From contig JAJLTO010000002.1 of assembly GCA_030568195.1 (NCBI GenBank), positions 1,488,001-1,552,000 of the forward strand: a DNA stretch of 64,000 nt. Reading direction: 5' to 3'. Shown here piece by piece: positions 10,992 through 22,379 of this stretch. The notes under the pieces are model-generated. The model was not told where the DNA came from and made no database searches. It worked only from the letters and a program-made list of their open reading frames with translations. Each line of letters opens with the position of its first letter. Position 1 is the stretch's first letter. Source of the DNA: Dipodascopsis uninucleata var. uninucleata. Taxonomy: Eukaryota > Ascomycota > Lipomycetes > Lipomycetales > Lipomycetaceae. A program made the position numbers and the translations under genes.

Positions 10992-11391
10992 ACATTAATT
11001 ATATTATAGATTGGGTTTCCGCATTGCAAGGTATTTGAGTACTGTTTTATTTGTATAGTGCTATCATCATATTTGTAGTTGTAATAATGTATGTACCTTT
11101 ATTGAACATTGTTGTTCAAAAGATATTTCGTCTTATATAATACTTTTCTACTATATATATTATAATGTACTAATTGGTTTATGGTTCAATTATGTGATAA
11201 TGTCTATGTAGATTGCTTCTAAAATATTCCATTTACTGATCTGTATTATTCAAGGTATATTTTAGCTGTTTCTGTCAATTTGTGTCTACATATTAACTGG
11301 TTCTCATGTACACAATTATAATTTCCTTGAGTAAGATGCACAAATTTAATTTATTCCAATTACTGGTTTATATTAGTTTTCTAAGTAGTCA
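10992..11391. other. Convergent intergenic, reductase and LOA1 3' ends
   Basis: 400 bp, very AT-rich, between two converging stop codons. Probably holds both polyadenylation regions. Nothing else seen. Confidence 0.5.
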
Positions 11392-12434
11392 CTATCTTCC
11401 TTTACGCCATGCTTTGATAAAGTCTAGTTTGCTCTTTGCTCCGACCTCTTCTCCAACGCGCTTGATTCTGCCAATTTTGCATATTTCGTCAACCGCCTTG
11501 TCGACGACGTTCACATCAGTAGAAGATAGTCCTGTCGCCGCAATTCGAACTCTAATACTCCAACCTCTCCATCTAGAAATAACGCTGACAATATAATGAA
11601 CGAGACTCTGAGGAGGAAGTGGCGTCGTAATATCCGCAGGCAGATACCTCAAATAAGTCGGAAAGATCCTGTTAGAACACTTAGAAAGTACATCAGCAGA
11701 TTCAGAGAAGCTTTTTATCGCTGGGGGGAGAATTCCACGACCATTTGTAGTTGTTGACTCGATAAATATTACGATTATTTTGTTGTCTTGCTTCGCTTGA
11801 GCACAAATTTTACCAAAGTTCGCTGGTACTCGGGAATTTGTCGAAGTTTGAGGAAGTCTCATAGCAGCAATAAAAGTTCCCCAGAGACCATAGACCTCCA
11901 TAGTTCCATTCATAGAAGGAATAACGAATACAGCGTCATAGCTGAATTGCCAAGTATTAGCAAACCAGAAACTATTTCTGTCAAATAGATCATAACAATT
12001 GCCTCTCACGGCATTCAAACTTACAGTGAAGCATACACTAGAGCATCCAAGGGCGAAACAAAATTAGAAATAAATATATCGCCAGCTCTTGGCATTTTCG
12101 ACTTATTTCTGTTCATATTTCCCTTGTTAATACCATCCTGACTGACGTTCCAGAACCATACGCCAGCAGAATATAGAAGCACTTTTGCTGATGCCTTCTT
12201 TATTTCAGAAGGTGCAATGGCATTGATGATACAAAAATGAAGAATACCGAAGACTAAAATAAGCGGCATCTTAATAGCAACTGAGAGTGCACATAGCATA
12301 ATATTGCCGATTCTGAGGGGCAGCTGATTTGATGGTCCCAAGCGAACTGAGGTGTGAGCGAAGGTCGAGGAAGGATGAGGTAGGAATGGAGCAATTCCAG
12401 TTCCCTTGTCTCGCCATTGAGAAAACTTCTCCAT
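11392..12434 (-). CDS. LOA1: Lysophosphatidic acid acyltransferase-like protein (Loa1/Vps66 type)
   Basis: Spliced model complement(11392..11977, 12025..12434), 331 aa; intron 47 nt, among the shortest here. The N-terminal signature MEKFSQWRDKGTGIAPFLP is the conserved opening of fungal Loa1/Vps66, an ER and lipid-droplet lysophosphatidic acid:oleoyl-CoA acyltransferase affecting triacylglycerol and lipid droplets. A hydrophobic segment follows (about residues 47-75, LCALSVAIKMPLILVFGILHF). FISNFVSPLDALVYASL stands where the acyltransferase motif I would be, but a canonical NHxxxxD is not obvious, as in yeast Loa1. The start is the ATG at 12434. Head-to-head with TAZ1, another acyltransferase; the 287-bp promoter between them has an ATCACGTGAT E-box. 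Confidence 0.85.
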
Positions 12435-12578
12435 CACCTTACAATATAGTACTTTTTAAATGGCCTGCGAAGATGTACTGCCTCTGCGTTAGCTATTAAT
12501 TCACTTCGCCGTAAAACATCAGTTTGATCTTCGATCATAACGGTTCTGCCAATTCCTTAGTCTATTTACAAAGGCCGT

Positions 12579-12588
12579 ATCACGTGAT
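12579..12588. promoter_or_regulatory. ATCACGTGAT E-box in LOA1/TAZ1 divergent promoter
   Basis: Perfect palindrome midway between two divergent lipid acyltransferase genes. TCACGTGA is the established core of Cbf1-type bHLH factors. The same 10-mer recurs at 17249 and 35957, and a close match at 59654. Confidence 0.6.
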
Positions 12589-12703
12589 CTATGGCGTTTA
12601 TGACAGTAACATAGTTGGAAGCTCGAAGCCCTTTATAATTATATTTTCAGTAGTTCGTAAAAATATCATCTAGTCTTCCAGTTTGTTTAAATACACTCAA
12701 TTG

Positions 12704-12724
12704 AATGGAATTTGTAAAGCCATG
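12704..12724 (+). promoter_or_regulatory. Six-codon uORF overlapping the TAZ1 start codon
   Basis: An ATG at 12704 opens a six-codon frame (MEFVKP) whose TGA overlaps the TAZ1 ATG in ATGA at 12722-12725. If inside the transcript it would be met before the main start, and could lower translation or allow termination-reinitiation. Confidence 0.5.
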
Positions 12725-14006
12725 AGTCACCCTACATCTCAAAGGGCAGCAAAATATTTGCAGCGTGATCCTCGGAGCAAGGCATGGTGGACCGCTGGTA
12801 GTGCGCTCGTCATGAGTTTGACAGGTATTATATCGAAGACATTTTTGTATGGCTTCCACGATGTTAAGGTTGAGGGTCTTAAAGAGTTTGTTGAAACCCT
12901 CGATAATGCGCGGAAGGAAGGTCGTGGAATTGTTACAGGTAATTGATCCTCGAAGAAGCTTACTAGACTTGCTGTTCTATATCTTGACGATCGTCACTAA
13001 CAAGATCAATGTCTCGACAGTTTCGAATCATATATCGGTGTAAGTAGCAGTCTATAGGATAACCTCCAAACTGAAACCGATGAAAGATGTGTAATATGGA
13101 GCTATTTATTGTGCGAGTTTGTCTCTGATTTTCTATCATTATAGAGTTGATGATCCTCTTCTGTGGGGACTTCTTCCATTCCGCCATACCCTTGATCCAA
13201 CTAAGCTACGATGGTGTTTAGGTGCCGAGAATATTTGTTTCGTTAACAAGTAAGTTACTCTCAGTTACATGTCCGCGTATAATATAAATCAGAACTGATA
13301 TTCCTTTTTTTAAAGGGTGACATCGATGTTTTTTGGAATGGGCCAGGTCCTTTCTACAAAGCGGTTTGGTGCCGGTCCTTTCCAAGACTCTGTAGACGTC
13401 TCGGTGTATCTTCTCTCTAAAGATAGAACCCGGTACGAGAACGCTTACCCTCCGGATAATCTTATTCCTCAGTGGATGCACATATTTCCAGAGGCGTTGG
13501 TTCACCAAGCTTATCCTCCTCATAAGACGACAATGAAATACTTCCACTGGGGTGCTTCCAGACTCGTTCTTGAGCCTGACGTTCAGCCGGTTGTTATCCC
13601 TATATTCCACTATGGATTGGATGATGTTTTTCCCGAAGATAGAACAAAGTTTAAGTATATTCCACGATCACTCTTCCGACCATCAATACTGTTTCCTAAG
13701 AAGTATCGTCAAAAGCTTGGTTTTAAGTTTGGTAGCAAGCTAGACGATTCTATTATCAGTAAGTATCGTGAGCACTATAAGCTACTACGGCATGACCATC
13801 TAAGCGACAAGGCCTGGCAACTTAGATCAGAAGTTGCTGCAAGTTTGAGAGAGGCGGTGTCCGATGTACGCACGAGCATGGGATGTCAAAAAGAAGATCC
13901 AGAGTTCAAAAAGCCTACTTTCTGGAAAGATATACATGACGTGAAGTCAGTCAAAGTTGCCGGAAAATATGGCAATAGTATCAAATTTATAGAGAGAGAG
14001 GGCTGA
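12722..14006 (+). CDS. TAZ1: Tafazzin, mitochondrial phospholipid transacylase
   Basis: Spliced model join(12722..12938, 13021..13039, 13145..13249, 13316..14006), 343 aa. Tafazzin remodels cardiolipin acyl chains in mitochondrial membranes. Seen: SKAWWTAGSALVMSLTGIISKTFLYG (membrane-anchoring region), the catalytic HX4D motif NHISVVDDP (His76, Asp81), ENICFVNK, FPEALVHQ, FHWGASRLVLEP and PVVIPIFHYGLDDVFPE, all tafazzin-specific. The second coding exon is only 19 nt and carries the catalytic His. Introns are 82, 105 and 66 nt. The start is the first in-frame ATG; an overlapping uORF precedes it. Confidence 0.94.
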
Positions 14007-14372
14007 ACAGTTAACAAACACTACAAGAGAATCGTAGAGCAAAAATGTCGTTTAAATTTTTAATCTAATATGTATAATACTCAGGAGAAATAGATGTCTA
14101 CTATAGAGAGCGTTTGGAGCTGTAAGTACTGGTATTGTTGGAACGAGTGACTTAAAAGAACGTTATACAACAATAAAATAAGATGATATAACATTAGATA
14201 TAGATACAATAGGCCTGATCCTCTACCTAAACCGTATTTATTATTCTACGCGGAATAGAGAGATACTTGCTCGCCCAAGAAATGAAACCAGCCATTGAAA
14301 CTAAAATCAATAGCTTCTAGCGAGATATTCTGCCTGTTTCTTTCCCACCCTATATTTTACCTTTGTAAGATG
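14007..14372. other. Convergent intergenic, TAZ1 and kinesin 3' ends
   Basis: 366 bp between converging stops, AT-rich with TATATA-like stretches. No other feature seen. Confidence 0.5.
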
Positions 14373-17026
14373 CTATTTCTTACGTGCAGTGCCAATATGC
14401 GTGCTATTAACCTTAGTCGCAAATCTAAGTGAATTTACAGTCTCTGATATATGTTGCTTTAAAGGAGATATGTTGACGAACATCAAAGTTTTAGAGTTTC
14501 CCCCCAACGAATATTGTAAAAGATATGTCAGCTATATTGAAAGATCAAAATCAGAATATTAGTTTTGTTCCTGTAGATATTGGAGCATCTTACCTTAGAG
14601 TTACGATACGGTATGTGGGCTCCGTCCTTAGAAGAGCCTAAAGCACTGATGACATCTCGAAGACAACTCAGGCTCTTGTTAATTGCTACTGTTTCCTTGA
14701 GTCGGTCACCGGTGCTCTGGGACTGCGATAATCTCTCTGAACCAGCTAGGTCAATCAAATTTAGCGTTCCTTGGCTCTTTTCGCCAGTCACTGGATTGAC
14801 TCCATTTAGTGTCAAAATAAAAACACTATGTGATCGAGACGAGCGCTCATTCGCCTTAGTAGCTGCTACGGATCGATTCTTCATAGCCCTTCTCAGCATT
14901 GCCGTAAGAGATTCTCGTGAATCTAAAATAACCTGCGTTAAATCTGGAACAGTCATTTTTCCTTCCTTTGTATCATTTCTGATATCCAACTTCTTCTTCT
15001 CAAATTCATCTGAATCAACGAGTAAATCATTTATATTCTCATTATATATCTCCAAAAATTCACCGAGGATTGTGTATTTCCATCCTCTCTCGTTTAGATT
15101 CATGGCAGTCGTGAATATCTGATCAACTGCTCTTGGTATAATACCATCACTAGATGACATAGTATATGTCTTTCCTGAACCTGTCTGACCATAACAAAAA
15201 ATACAGACATTGTAGCCATCGAGAGCACTTTGAATCAATTGTGATATTTCAGAAAATACTTCTCCATTAGTAGACTCCGGAGGGAATACCTTGTCGAAGG
15301 CAAATGGGTAAGGCTTCGTTGTGACAGTGCCCATTGCTGTTCCAAGGGCGCTTTCATTACTAGGACCAATTATTTCGATTTCGCGGCCCTCGGTGGCAAT
15401 ATCCGGAAAGTTAATAGTAGCTTGATCGACTTTTTCACTATCTCCAGGAGGACGTATACGGCAGAAGACTCGGATATTTCCCTTGAGTTCTTGTACTTGG
15501 TTATGTAGAATTCTTCTAAGAGTTTCCTCTTTCTGTAATTTTTCTTTCGCGTTCATTTCAGATTCCATAGCATTGTCAAGCGAATTCTTCATATTAGTAA
15601 TAATATCGTCCTTGTTTTGAAGTTCTGTCTCCAACATTTGAATACGGAACTGCAAGGATTGGCTAGTAGCCTGTATAGAAACTGTAGATGCAGATTGTTC
15701 AGCAACGGTATCTCGCAGAGTAGCATTGATACTCCTTTCACGCGCGAGTTCCTCTTGTATATTTTTTAATTGTGTTTCTGTTGCTCGTAGTGTTTCTTTA
15801 ATCTGGCTAACAGATACCTCTGATCGTACCTTCTCTTCTTCAAGAGAATTTCTCAATCTATTGATCTCTGCATGTAGATTGATAGTCTGTGCTTCAAACT
15901 CTGCTCTTGCTCTCGATTCAGCGTCGCGTGTCGTACGTTCAGAGTTTAATCTCTCTTCATCTATTTGTCTCTTTAGGTTTTGAATTTCACCAAGAAATTG
16001 AGACTCACGTTGAATATACTCAGTTCTTACATCCATTCTGACAGACTCTAGCTCTACCTGATGGTGTCTACTAATATCGTCTTCTCTATGCCTCGACTGG
16101 CGACGCTCCTCTTCCAACTTCAGCGATAGCGACCGTTCCATGTCTTCTCGTGCTATTCGTGACCGTCTACGTTCATCATCTAGCTCAGAGTTTAGATCTC
16201 TGACTTTATTTTGAAGCGATGACGCAAGATCTTCTAATTTTCGCTGCTGAAGATCAGAACCAGCACGCTCTGTTTCAAGCTGTGCTACTTTCTCTTTCAA
16301 GTCATCCATCTCATCTTTAGATATTTCACTACGGCTGTTCAGCTTGTTGTAGAGTTCCTCATATCTAGATTCCATCATTTCCAGTCTACCTTTGACATCC
16401 CAGGGCTTCGTTCCTGCGTTTGAGCCTACACTACCAGACAAGATGCGACCAGAGCCAACTAATTGGTCATCTTCAGGTCCAGAACGCAGTCCTAGACTAC
16501 TAATTGAAACATTTGATGAAGAAGAGTTACTAGGATGACGTCGAATGGCATTAGCAGACTTTGGTCTTATCGATGGCTTGCCCGTGGTGGTGGTCGTTGC
16601 TGGAATCGACGAAAGCTTCTTAGGAGCCATTCCGATGGCACTGCTAGATCTCTTCTCCGTCACGTTCTCGTTCAATGGCTTCCTGGAGGTGTTGAGACCA
16701 TAGTTAGAATAGGAGATACCTGGTCCACTGCGAGTGCTTGTAGATCTTCTCATTACCGTCGATGGTGGTTGCATGATGTTCGATATCTCTGGACGCATTT
16801 CTGTCAACGCCTCTCCGCCTGAAGCAAATGACAGCGGCACCGCTCTATGTTTGCTCAAGGGTGACAGCTGACCATTATTAATAGCAGCAGGCTGGTTTGT
16901 TGTCTTCACAAATTGTGGTTGAGGAATGCGAGATATTGCTGGCGTACTAGGGACTGGTATACCTGACGAGCCATGCATGAGGCCTGGAAGTCTCTGGCTG
17001 TCCGAATGAACGCCGTCTTCTTCCAT
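14373..17026 (-). CDS. Kinesin-14 (Kar3/Klp2/Ncd type), C-terminal motor
   Basis: Spliced model complement(14373..14531, 14594..17026), 863 aa, one 62-nt intron near the 3' end. A minus-end-directed microtubule motor of spindle and nuclear fusion. Layout: a disordered Ser/Pro/Thr-rich tail (about 1-210), a long coiled coil (about 215-505), the kinesin-14 neck [12 protein letters not shown] at about 514, and the motor to about 855. Seen: P-loop [11 protein letters not shown] at about 614, switch [12 protein letters not shown], switch [14 protein letters not shown] and, after the intron, [16 protein letters not shown] and LRFATKV. The motor at the C-terminus and the neck sequence place it in kinesin-14. 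Kar3, Klp2 and Pkl1 cannot be separated here. The start is the ATG at 17026. Confidence 0.93.
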
Positions 17027-17515
17027 TATTCAGTACCGGGACAAATGTCTATTCACGTTTGTGATCTCTGCAATATCGTTATTTTCTACTTCCCTCCACT
17101 TCACCAGATAGCTCGTTTGATTTTTGCTTATAAAATTCTGAAAGAACACCGACTAAAAGTAGATGATTCTTTTGTTTATAGAACCAACATATTTGGAATG
17201 CCGTAAACAAACAATCCATCTTAATAATACCCTTGCCCGTTATTCTAAATCACGTGATTTATTCAAGAAATCTGCAAGACGATTTACACTTTTCAAATCT
17301 AATTTGTATGAAGCATTTCCCAGAATTAGTTGATCATATATTTCAATACGAGTGAAATACAATTTCTATTTATTTATAAATACCGCTTAAGTAGTATTGT
17401 TCTAAGCGGATGCATCCCTGTTAGTGCATTTAGCTCTACATCATCGTTAGCGTGAGACCTCATTGCTGGCAAAAAATATAATCTCAACTCAACGCTACAG
17501 TGGCAGCTACAGAAG
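17027..17515. promoter_or_regulatory. Divergent kinesin-14/JAC1 promoter with ATCACGTGAT at 17249-17258
   Basis: 489 bp between head-to-head genes. The only recognisable element is the palindromic E-box ATCACGTGAT at 17249-17258, about 220 bp from the kinesin ATG and 257 bp from the JAC1 ATG. Confidence 0.55.
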
Positions 17516-18211
17516 ATGCAGATCGGGAAAGGTTTAGTCGTATCGTGTAAGATGAATTATTATTCAGTTGCTACGTACGGTCGTAGATTGCAAGATTCAA
17601 TAAATAGATGCAGAATTTTGGGCATACGGAATGTGCATGCTGTCAGATATCATTCTGGCGGAAAGACCGGGAGAACACTCTATAGCTTATTCCCTAATAG
17701 TCTTCCAGAAGGCCCTCCGCCAAATGGACCTTTTGAAATTAACATCAGAGAATTACGCTCTGAGTTTTTGAAACTGCAGGCAAAAACGCATCCTGACTTG
17801 GCACCGAAAGAAGAAGATAAGGAAAGGTTTGAGCTGGAGTCTTCGAAATTGAACAAAGCATATTCGACATTAAGAGACCCTCTACATAGAGCACTATATC
17901 TTCTTGAGCTTAACGGAATGGAAATATCTGAAGATGAAGGGCGTAAAATGCCACAGGATCCAGAGTTGTTAATGATGGTATATGAAATGCTAGAAGAAAT
18001 CGAAGAGGCGGGAAGTGAAGAAGATATTGAAGGTACGAAAGAGCGTTTGGATGGACTAATAAATTATGCTGAAGAAAGCATAACGAAGGCATTTGATACG
18101 CATGATTTGGAGACTGCTAAGCAGGCCACCATCGAGTTGAAATATTGGACAAATATTCGTGAGTCCTTGAAGGAATGGGAACCTGGAAAACCAATCCGAA
18201 TGGTTCACTGA
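17516..18211 (+). CDS. JAC1: Mitochondrial J-protein Jac1/HscB, Fe-S cluster transfer co-chaperone
   Basis: 231 aa, intronless. Jac1/HscB binds the Isu scaffold and stimulates Hsp70 (Ssq1/mtHsp70) to release Fe-S clusters in the mitochondrial matrix. Seen: an Arg-rich, acid-poor leader fitting a mitochondrial presequence (about residues 1-46), a J domain starting LYSLFP with the invariant HPD at 92-94 (KTHPDLAPKEEDKERFELES), LNKAYSTLRDPLHRALYLLEL, then the HscB C-terminal helical domain with acidic MVYEMLEEIEEAGSEEDIE and the closing ELKYWTNIRESLKEWEPGKP. A second in-frame Met lies at residue 13. Converges closely on GUK1. Confidence 0.94.
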   Translation: MQIGKGLVVSCKMNYYSVATYGRRLQDSINRCRILGIRNVHAVRYHSGGKTGRTLYSLFPNSLPEGPPPNGPFEINIRELRSEFLKLQAKTHPDLAPKEEDKERFELESSKLNKAYSTLRDPLHRALYLLELNGMEISEDEGRKMPQDPELLMMVYEMLEEIEEAGSEEDIEGTKERLDGLINYAEESITKAFDTHDLETAKQATIELKYWTNIRESLKEWEPGKPIRMVH

Positions 18212-18336
18212 TCTATGGAAGTTTTCTCATGTAAATAGCATTTTCATATGATTACAGCGTTGTTCTCAGTACTCTGCGAAAATACGTAAATCTATCTTAT
18301 TTTAAAATTGAAGTGACCCTACGCAGAATATTCCAC

Positions 18337-19263
18337 CTAGGCACTGAAGATGAATTCCTTCAACTCAGAGTAAGCTTTCTCGAGATCATCATTAATGATT
18401 ATCTTATCATGAGCACCAGTCTCAGCGAAGGCCATTTCCTTCTCAGCCTGCGCCATTCTCTTCTGAACGCTATCGTCAGTTTCAGTTCCTCGACCAACTA
18501 ATCTCGTTTTGAGAGCTTTCAAGCTAGGTGGAGCCAAGAAAATGAATCTTGCGTTCAGGTCAGTCTTTTTAACAGAAATAACACCCTTTACGAATTTTAA
18601 GAATTTGTTAGTTACGATCAATCTGATTAGAAACATCAGTATAAAAGAATGCTCACCTGCATATCAATGTCGAGGATACAAATCTTGCCCTTAGTAGCAA
18701 CATCCTGGACAGCCTTAATTGTAGTTCCGTAGCAGTTACCAGAAAACTCGGCGTGCTCTAAGAAGGCATTTTCCTCAATAAGTTTATCGAAGGTAGGTCT
18801 ATCAACGAAGTGATAGGCAATACCATTCTCTTCACCTGGTCTTGGCATTCTGGTCGTATCTATAGTTAATTACTTAGTATCGATTTCAAACTTATATAAA
18901 ATTAGTTGTAACTCACGAGAAACTGAGAATCCAAAAGAATCTGGATACTCAGCAAAGAGGCGTTTCAAGAGAGTCGACTTTCCAGTTCCTAAAACAGTGA
19001 CTCTGTCAGCGCGTCGTACAGATTTGCCATGATGTAGAGCACAATTGGAGCCATCGTTGACATAAGGACCACAAAGAGTAATTTGTCTTTATGAACAAGT
19101 TCCTTTAATTGACACTTACCCGAAGGACCAGAGATAACGATTGGACGTAAAGATGGAGCTATTTTATAAAAAGAAAAAAAGGTCCGTCAAGTTAGTAGTC
19201 TAACAATTTTAACAATTATAGCTTCAACTATTAATATTCAGTCATAATAAGCTTACCAGACAT
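18337..19263 (-). CDS. GUK1: Guanylate kinase
   Basis: Five-exon model complement(18337..18585, 18657..18859, 18917..18988, 19120..19158, 19257..19263), 189 aa, normal for Guk1. It phosphorylates GMP/dGMP to GDP/dGDP. The first coding exon is only 7 nt (ATG TCT G). The P-loop GPSGTGKST (residues 13-21) is split between exons 2 and 3. Also seen: [16 protein letters not shown] (GMP-binding), [26 protein letters not shown] and FIFLAPPS. Introns are 98, 131, 57 and 71 nt. Upstream at 19484 is an ACGCGT box. Confidence 0.95.
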
Positions 19264-19735
19264 GCTGTTGATATTCCTTATGACAGTAGAACGAAATAAT
19301 TGTACGAATTTGTCCATAAACTGATGTAATCGTACTCAGCGTCAAGGACACTATGATACAGGGAGATTTGAGAACTTAAACGTTCGTGAAGCGTGCCAAC
19401 CGCGACGCAGCACTCTGTGCGGCTTCACACTTTTGCGAGGTGCAGCATAAATGCAAGAGCCTATATGTCATATCGCCATTCTCACGCGTCGAGTATTATC
19501 TACTTTTTATCGAACATTTCATACATTTTACAGCTCACAGATAAGCGATAGGGATCATCGAAAAATTAAAACTGCTCTTTATAGTATATCAATGAATGTT
19601 ATGTTATATACTGCGATGAATCCATGATTTGTGGTCAGCAAATAGCAGATTTCGGTTATAATAAAAGTCATCACAAACTATTTTCAAAGGCATTGAACGG
19701 CTGATCTCGCTAAAATTGCTAATCAACTGGACAGT
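19264..19735. promoter_or_regulatory. Divergent promoter GUK1 / unknown gene, with ACGCGT at 19484-19489
   Basis: 472 bp between head-to-head genes. An MCB-type ACGCGT stands about 220 bp upstream of the GUK1 ATG, and a GC-rich patch with CGCGACGC lies at about 19401-19407. S-phase control of guanylate kinase is a reasonable inference, not shown. Confidence 0.5.
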
Positions 19736-20949
19736 ATGATACAGATCATAATATTTTTATTTGTGATTCTTTGGGTACTGGAGACGAAATGGCCGTTTAC
19801 ATTGTTAACTAGGATACTATCGCTGGTGGTTGGTGTCCTGAGAATGGCTGAGGGTGTTCTCCGGAAATTTCTACTCCTTTGCGACTCGGTGTCTGAATAT
19901 GCTGATGAGTCAAAGTCTAATACCCAGGAAATGAAGAGAATTAGTTCAAATAAGGATACTAAACATTTAGAGGAGGAATCGGTCGGTCAGTGCGAGAGTG
20001 GGAATGCTTATATCAAAAATCAGTCACTATATCCAGCTATCAAGCAATTAAATCAGCGGATATTAATGCGAAGCCCGAAACAAATACCTAACAATACTCA
20101 CTTTGAAAATAATAATGACAGTTATAATAATCGCAATGTCAGTAGTAGTATTAATAATTGTAAGAGTGCTGGTGAAACTGTCAGCTTAGAGGAGCACACT
20201 GATGATATCCCAACTGGTGGGGAACGAGAGTCATTTCAATTGCCTTCCTGGAAGCCAGTAGGGAATAATCGACGCTCAAGTCCTTTTGAGAATACTCAAA
20301 GAGCAGTGCTCCCAGATATCAATAATTTGCATGTATCAGCAGGAGGTAGTATGTAATGATATTGTGTGCTGTGCTAGTCCCTATGTGATGGTGATTATCT
20401 AACATTCGCTCGTATCTAGAAAAACAATCCTGTCGACGACAGCGCACAGTTCTTTCACCTTGCTCATTGGAGCCAAAGCAGAGACGTCAATCACTAGTTA
20501 AGAATAAGAAAGTGCTTTCCATGCCAAAACGAACGCATTTTAGCTCTCAAAACAACATGATTAGACGTAAAGATAGTTCTTGCAATATGGACAATAAAGA
20601 TACTAGAGACCCTAGTCATATTGATATGTTCAACTTTGAAGATGGTCCGATAATGTCTTCTGAGGAAATGCTGGTTATAAGAAGTAATCTTCTTCGACAG
20701 ATCAAGAGCTTTGAGGTAAACGATAGACAAAATAAAAACTACAAATTTGTCGAAGATATTTCTCCAGAGCTGAGGAAGGCATATCTTATGACTTTTAAGC
20801 TTATGATGTATCGACTCGATGAGATAATTAGAGTACGTCGATTGCAAGAAATCATACAACCCGACGACATAGCAGGAAAGAAGAATGGCCAACAAGCACC
20901 GAAACAATCTCGAGAGCTCTCTCCACGGTTGATAAACTCGGCAAAGTAA
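19736..20949 (+). CDS. Unidentified protein with N-terminal membrane segment
   Basis: Spliced model join(19736..20345, 20420..20949), 379 aa; the 74-nt intron has a GTAGTA donor and a TATCTAAC branch site, and splicing keeps the frame across. I do not recognise the family. Seen: a hydrophobic N-terminus (IIIFLFVILWVLE, then LLTRILSLVVGVL), then a long polar, Asn/Ser-rich region likely disordered. Next is a basic patch (CRRQRTVLSP, KQRRQSLVKNKK) and a more ordered C-terminal part (MSSEEMLVIRSNLLRQIKSF, then ISPELRKAYLMTFKLMMYRL). A membrane-tethered adaptor, for example at the ER or nuclear envelope, would fit but is a guess. Confidence 0.7.
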
Positions 20950-21381
20950 TATCAGATTTTCATTGTAGATATCAAAGAAGAGCGGTAAATACCCCTTGCC
21001 TTATTCATGATTTCTATTTTCAAAATTAATGAATTCCGCTATAATTTCCAGTATTTTTGTTCTTGTTTTATCTATATTTTATGTTTTCTTTTATTATGTG
21101 CTTTCTTGTTGCCTGCGATTTTAATTTCCTCCACAAATCTTTTAATAGCAATTTAAAGATTTTCAATATAGTATTTTTTCTTTCTCTTTCCCTGTCTGTT
21201 ATTTACTTACCTATTGAAAGTAAAATGTATAAGTAATATCGACGAGACAGCTCAATTTGACGAGTGTGAGCGAACTTCGATCCCCAGGAGCCGCACACAA
21301 CTCTCGAGTTTCCTTCCTGATATGACCATTTTTTCGGTTCAACAGCAGGATCAAAATTTGTACTTTTGTACAGAAGTCCGA
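20950..21381. other. Intergenic, T-rich, TAE1 promoter
   Basis: 432 bp between genes in the same orientation. The + strand is strongly T-rich at about 21040-21210. An open frame in phase with TAE1 runs back to about 21214 with an ATG at 21322; I treat it as leader because the conserved protein begins later. No other element seen. Confidence 0.45.
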
Positions 21382-22308
<927 letters not shown>

Positions 22309-22379
22309 AGAATTTTAAATCGAATTGTACTTGTTTCTATACACTAATGCTGATAAATAAGTCTTACCGTCAATGGATA

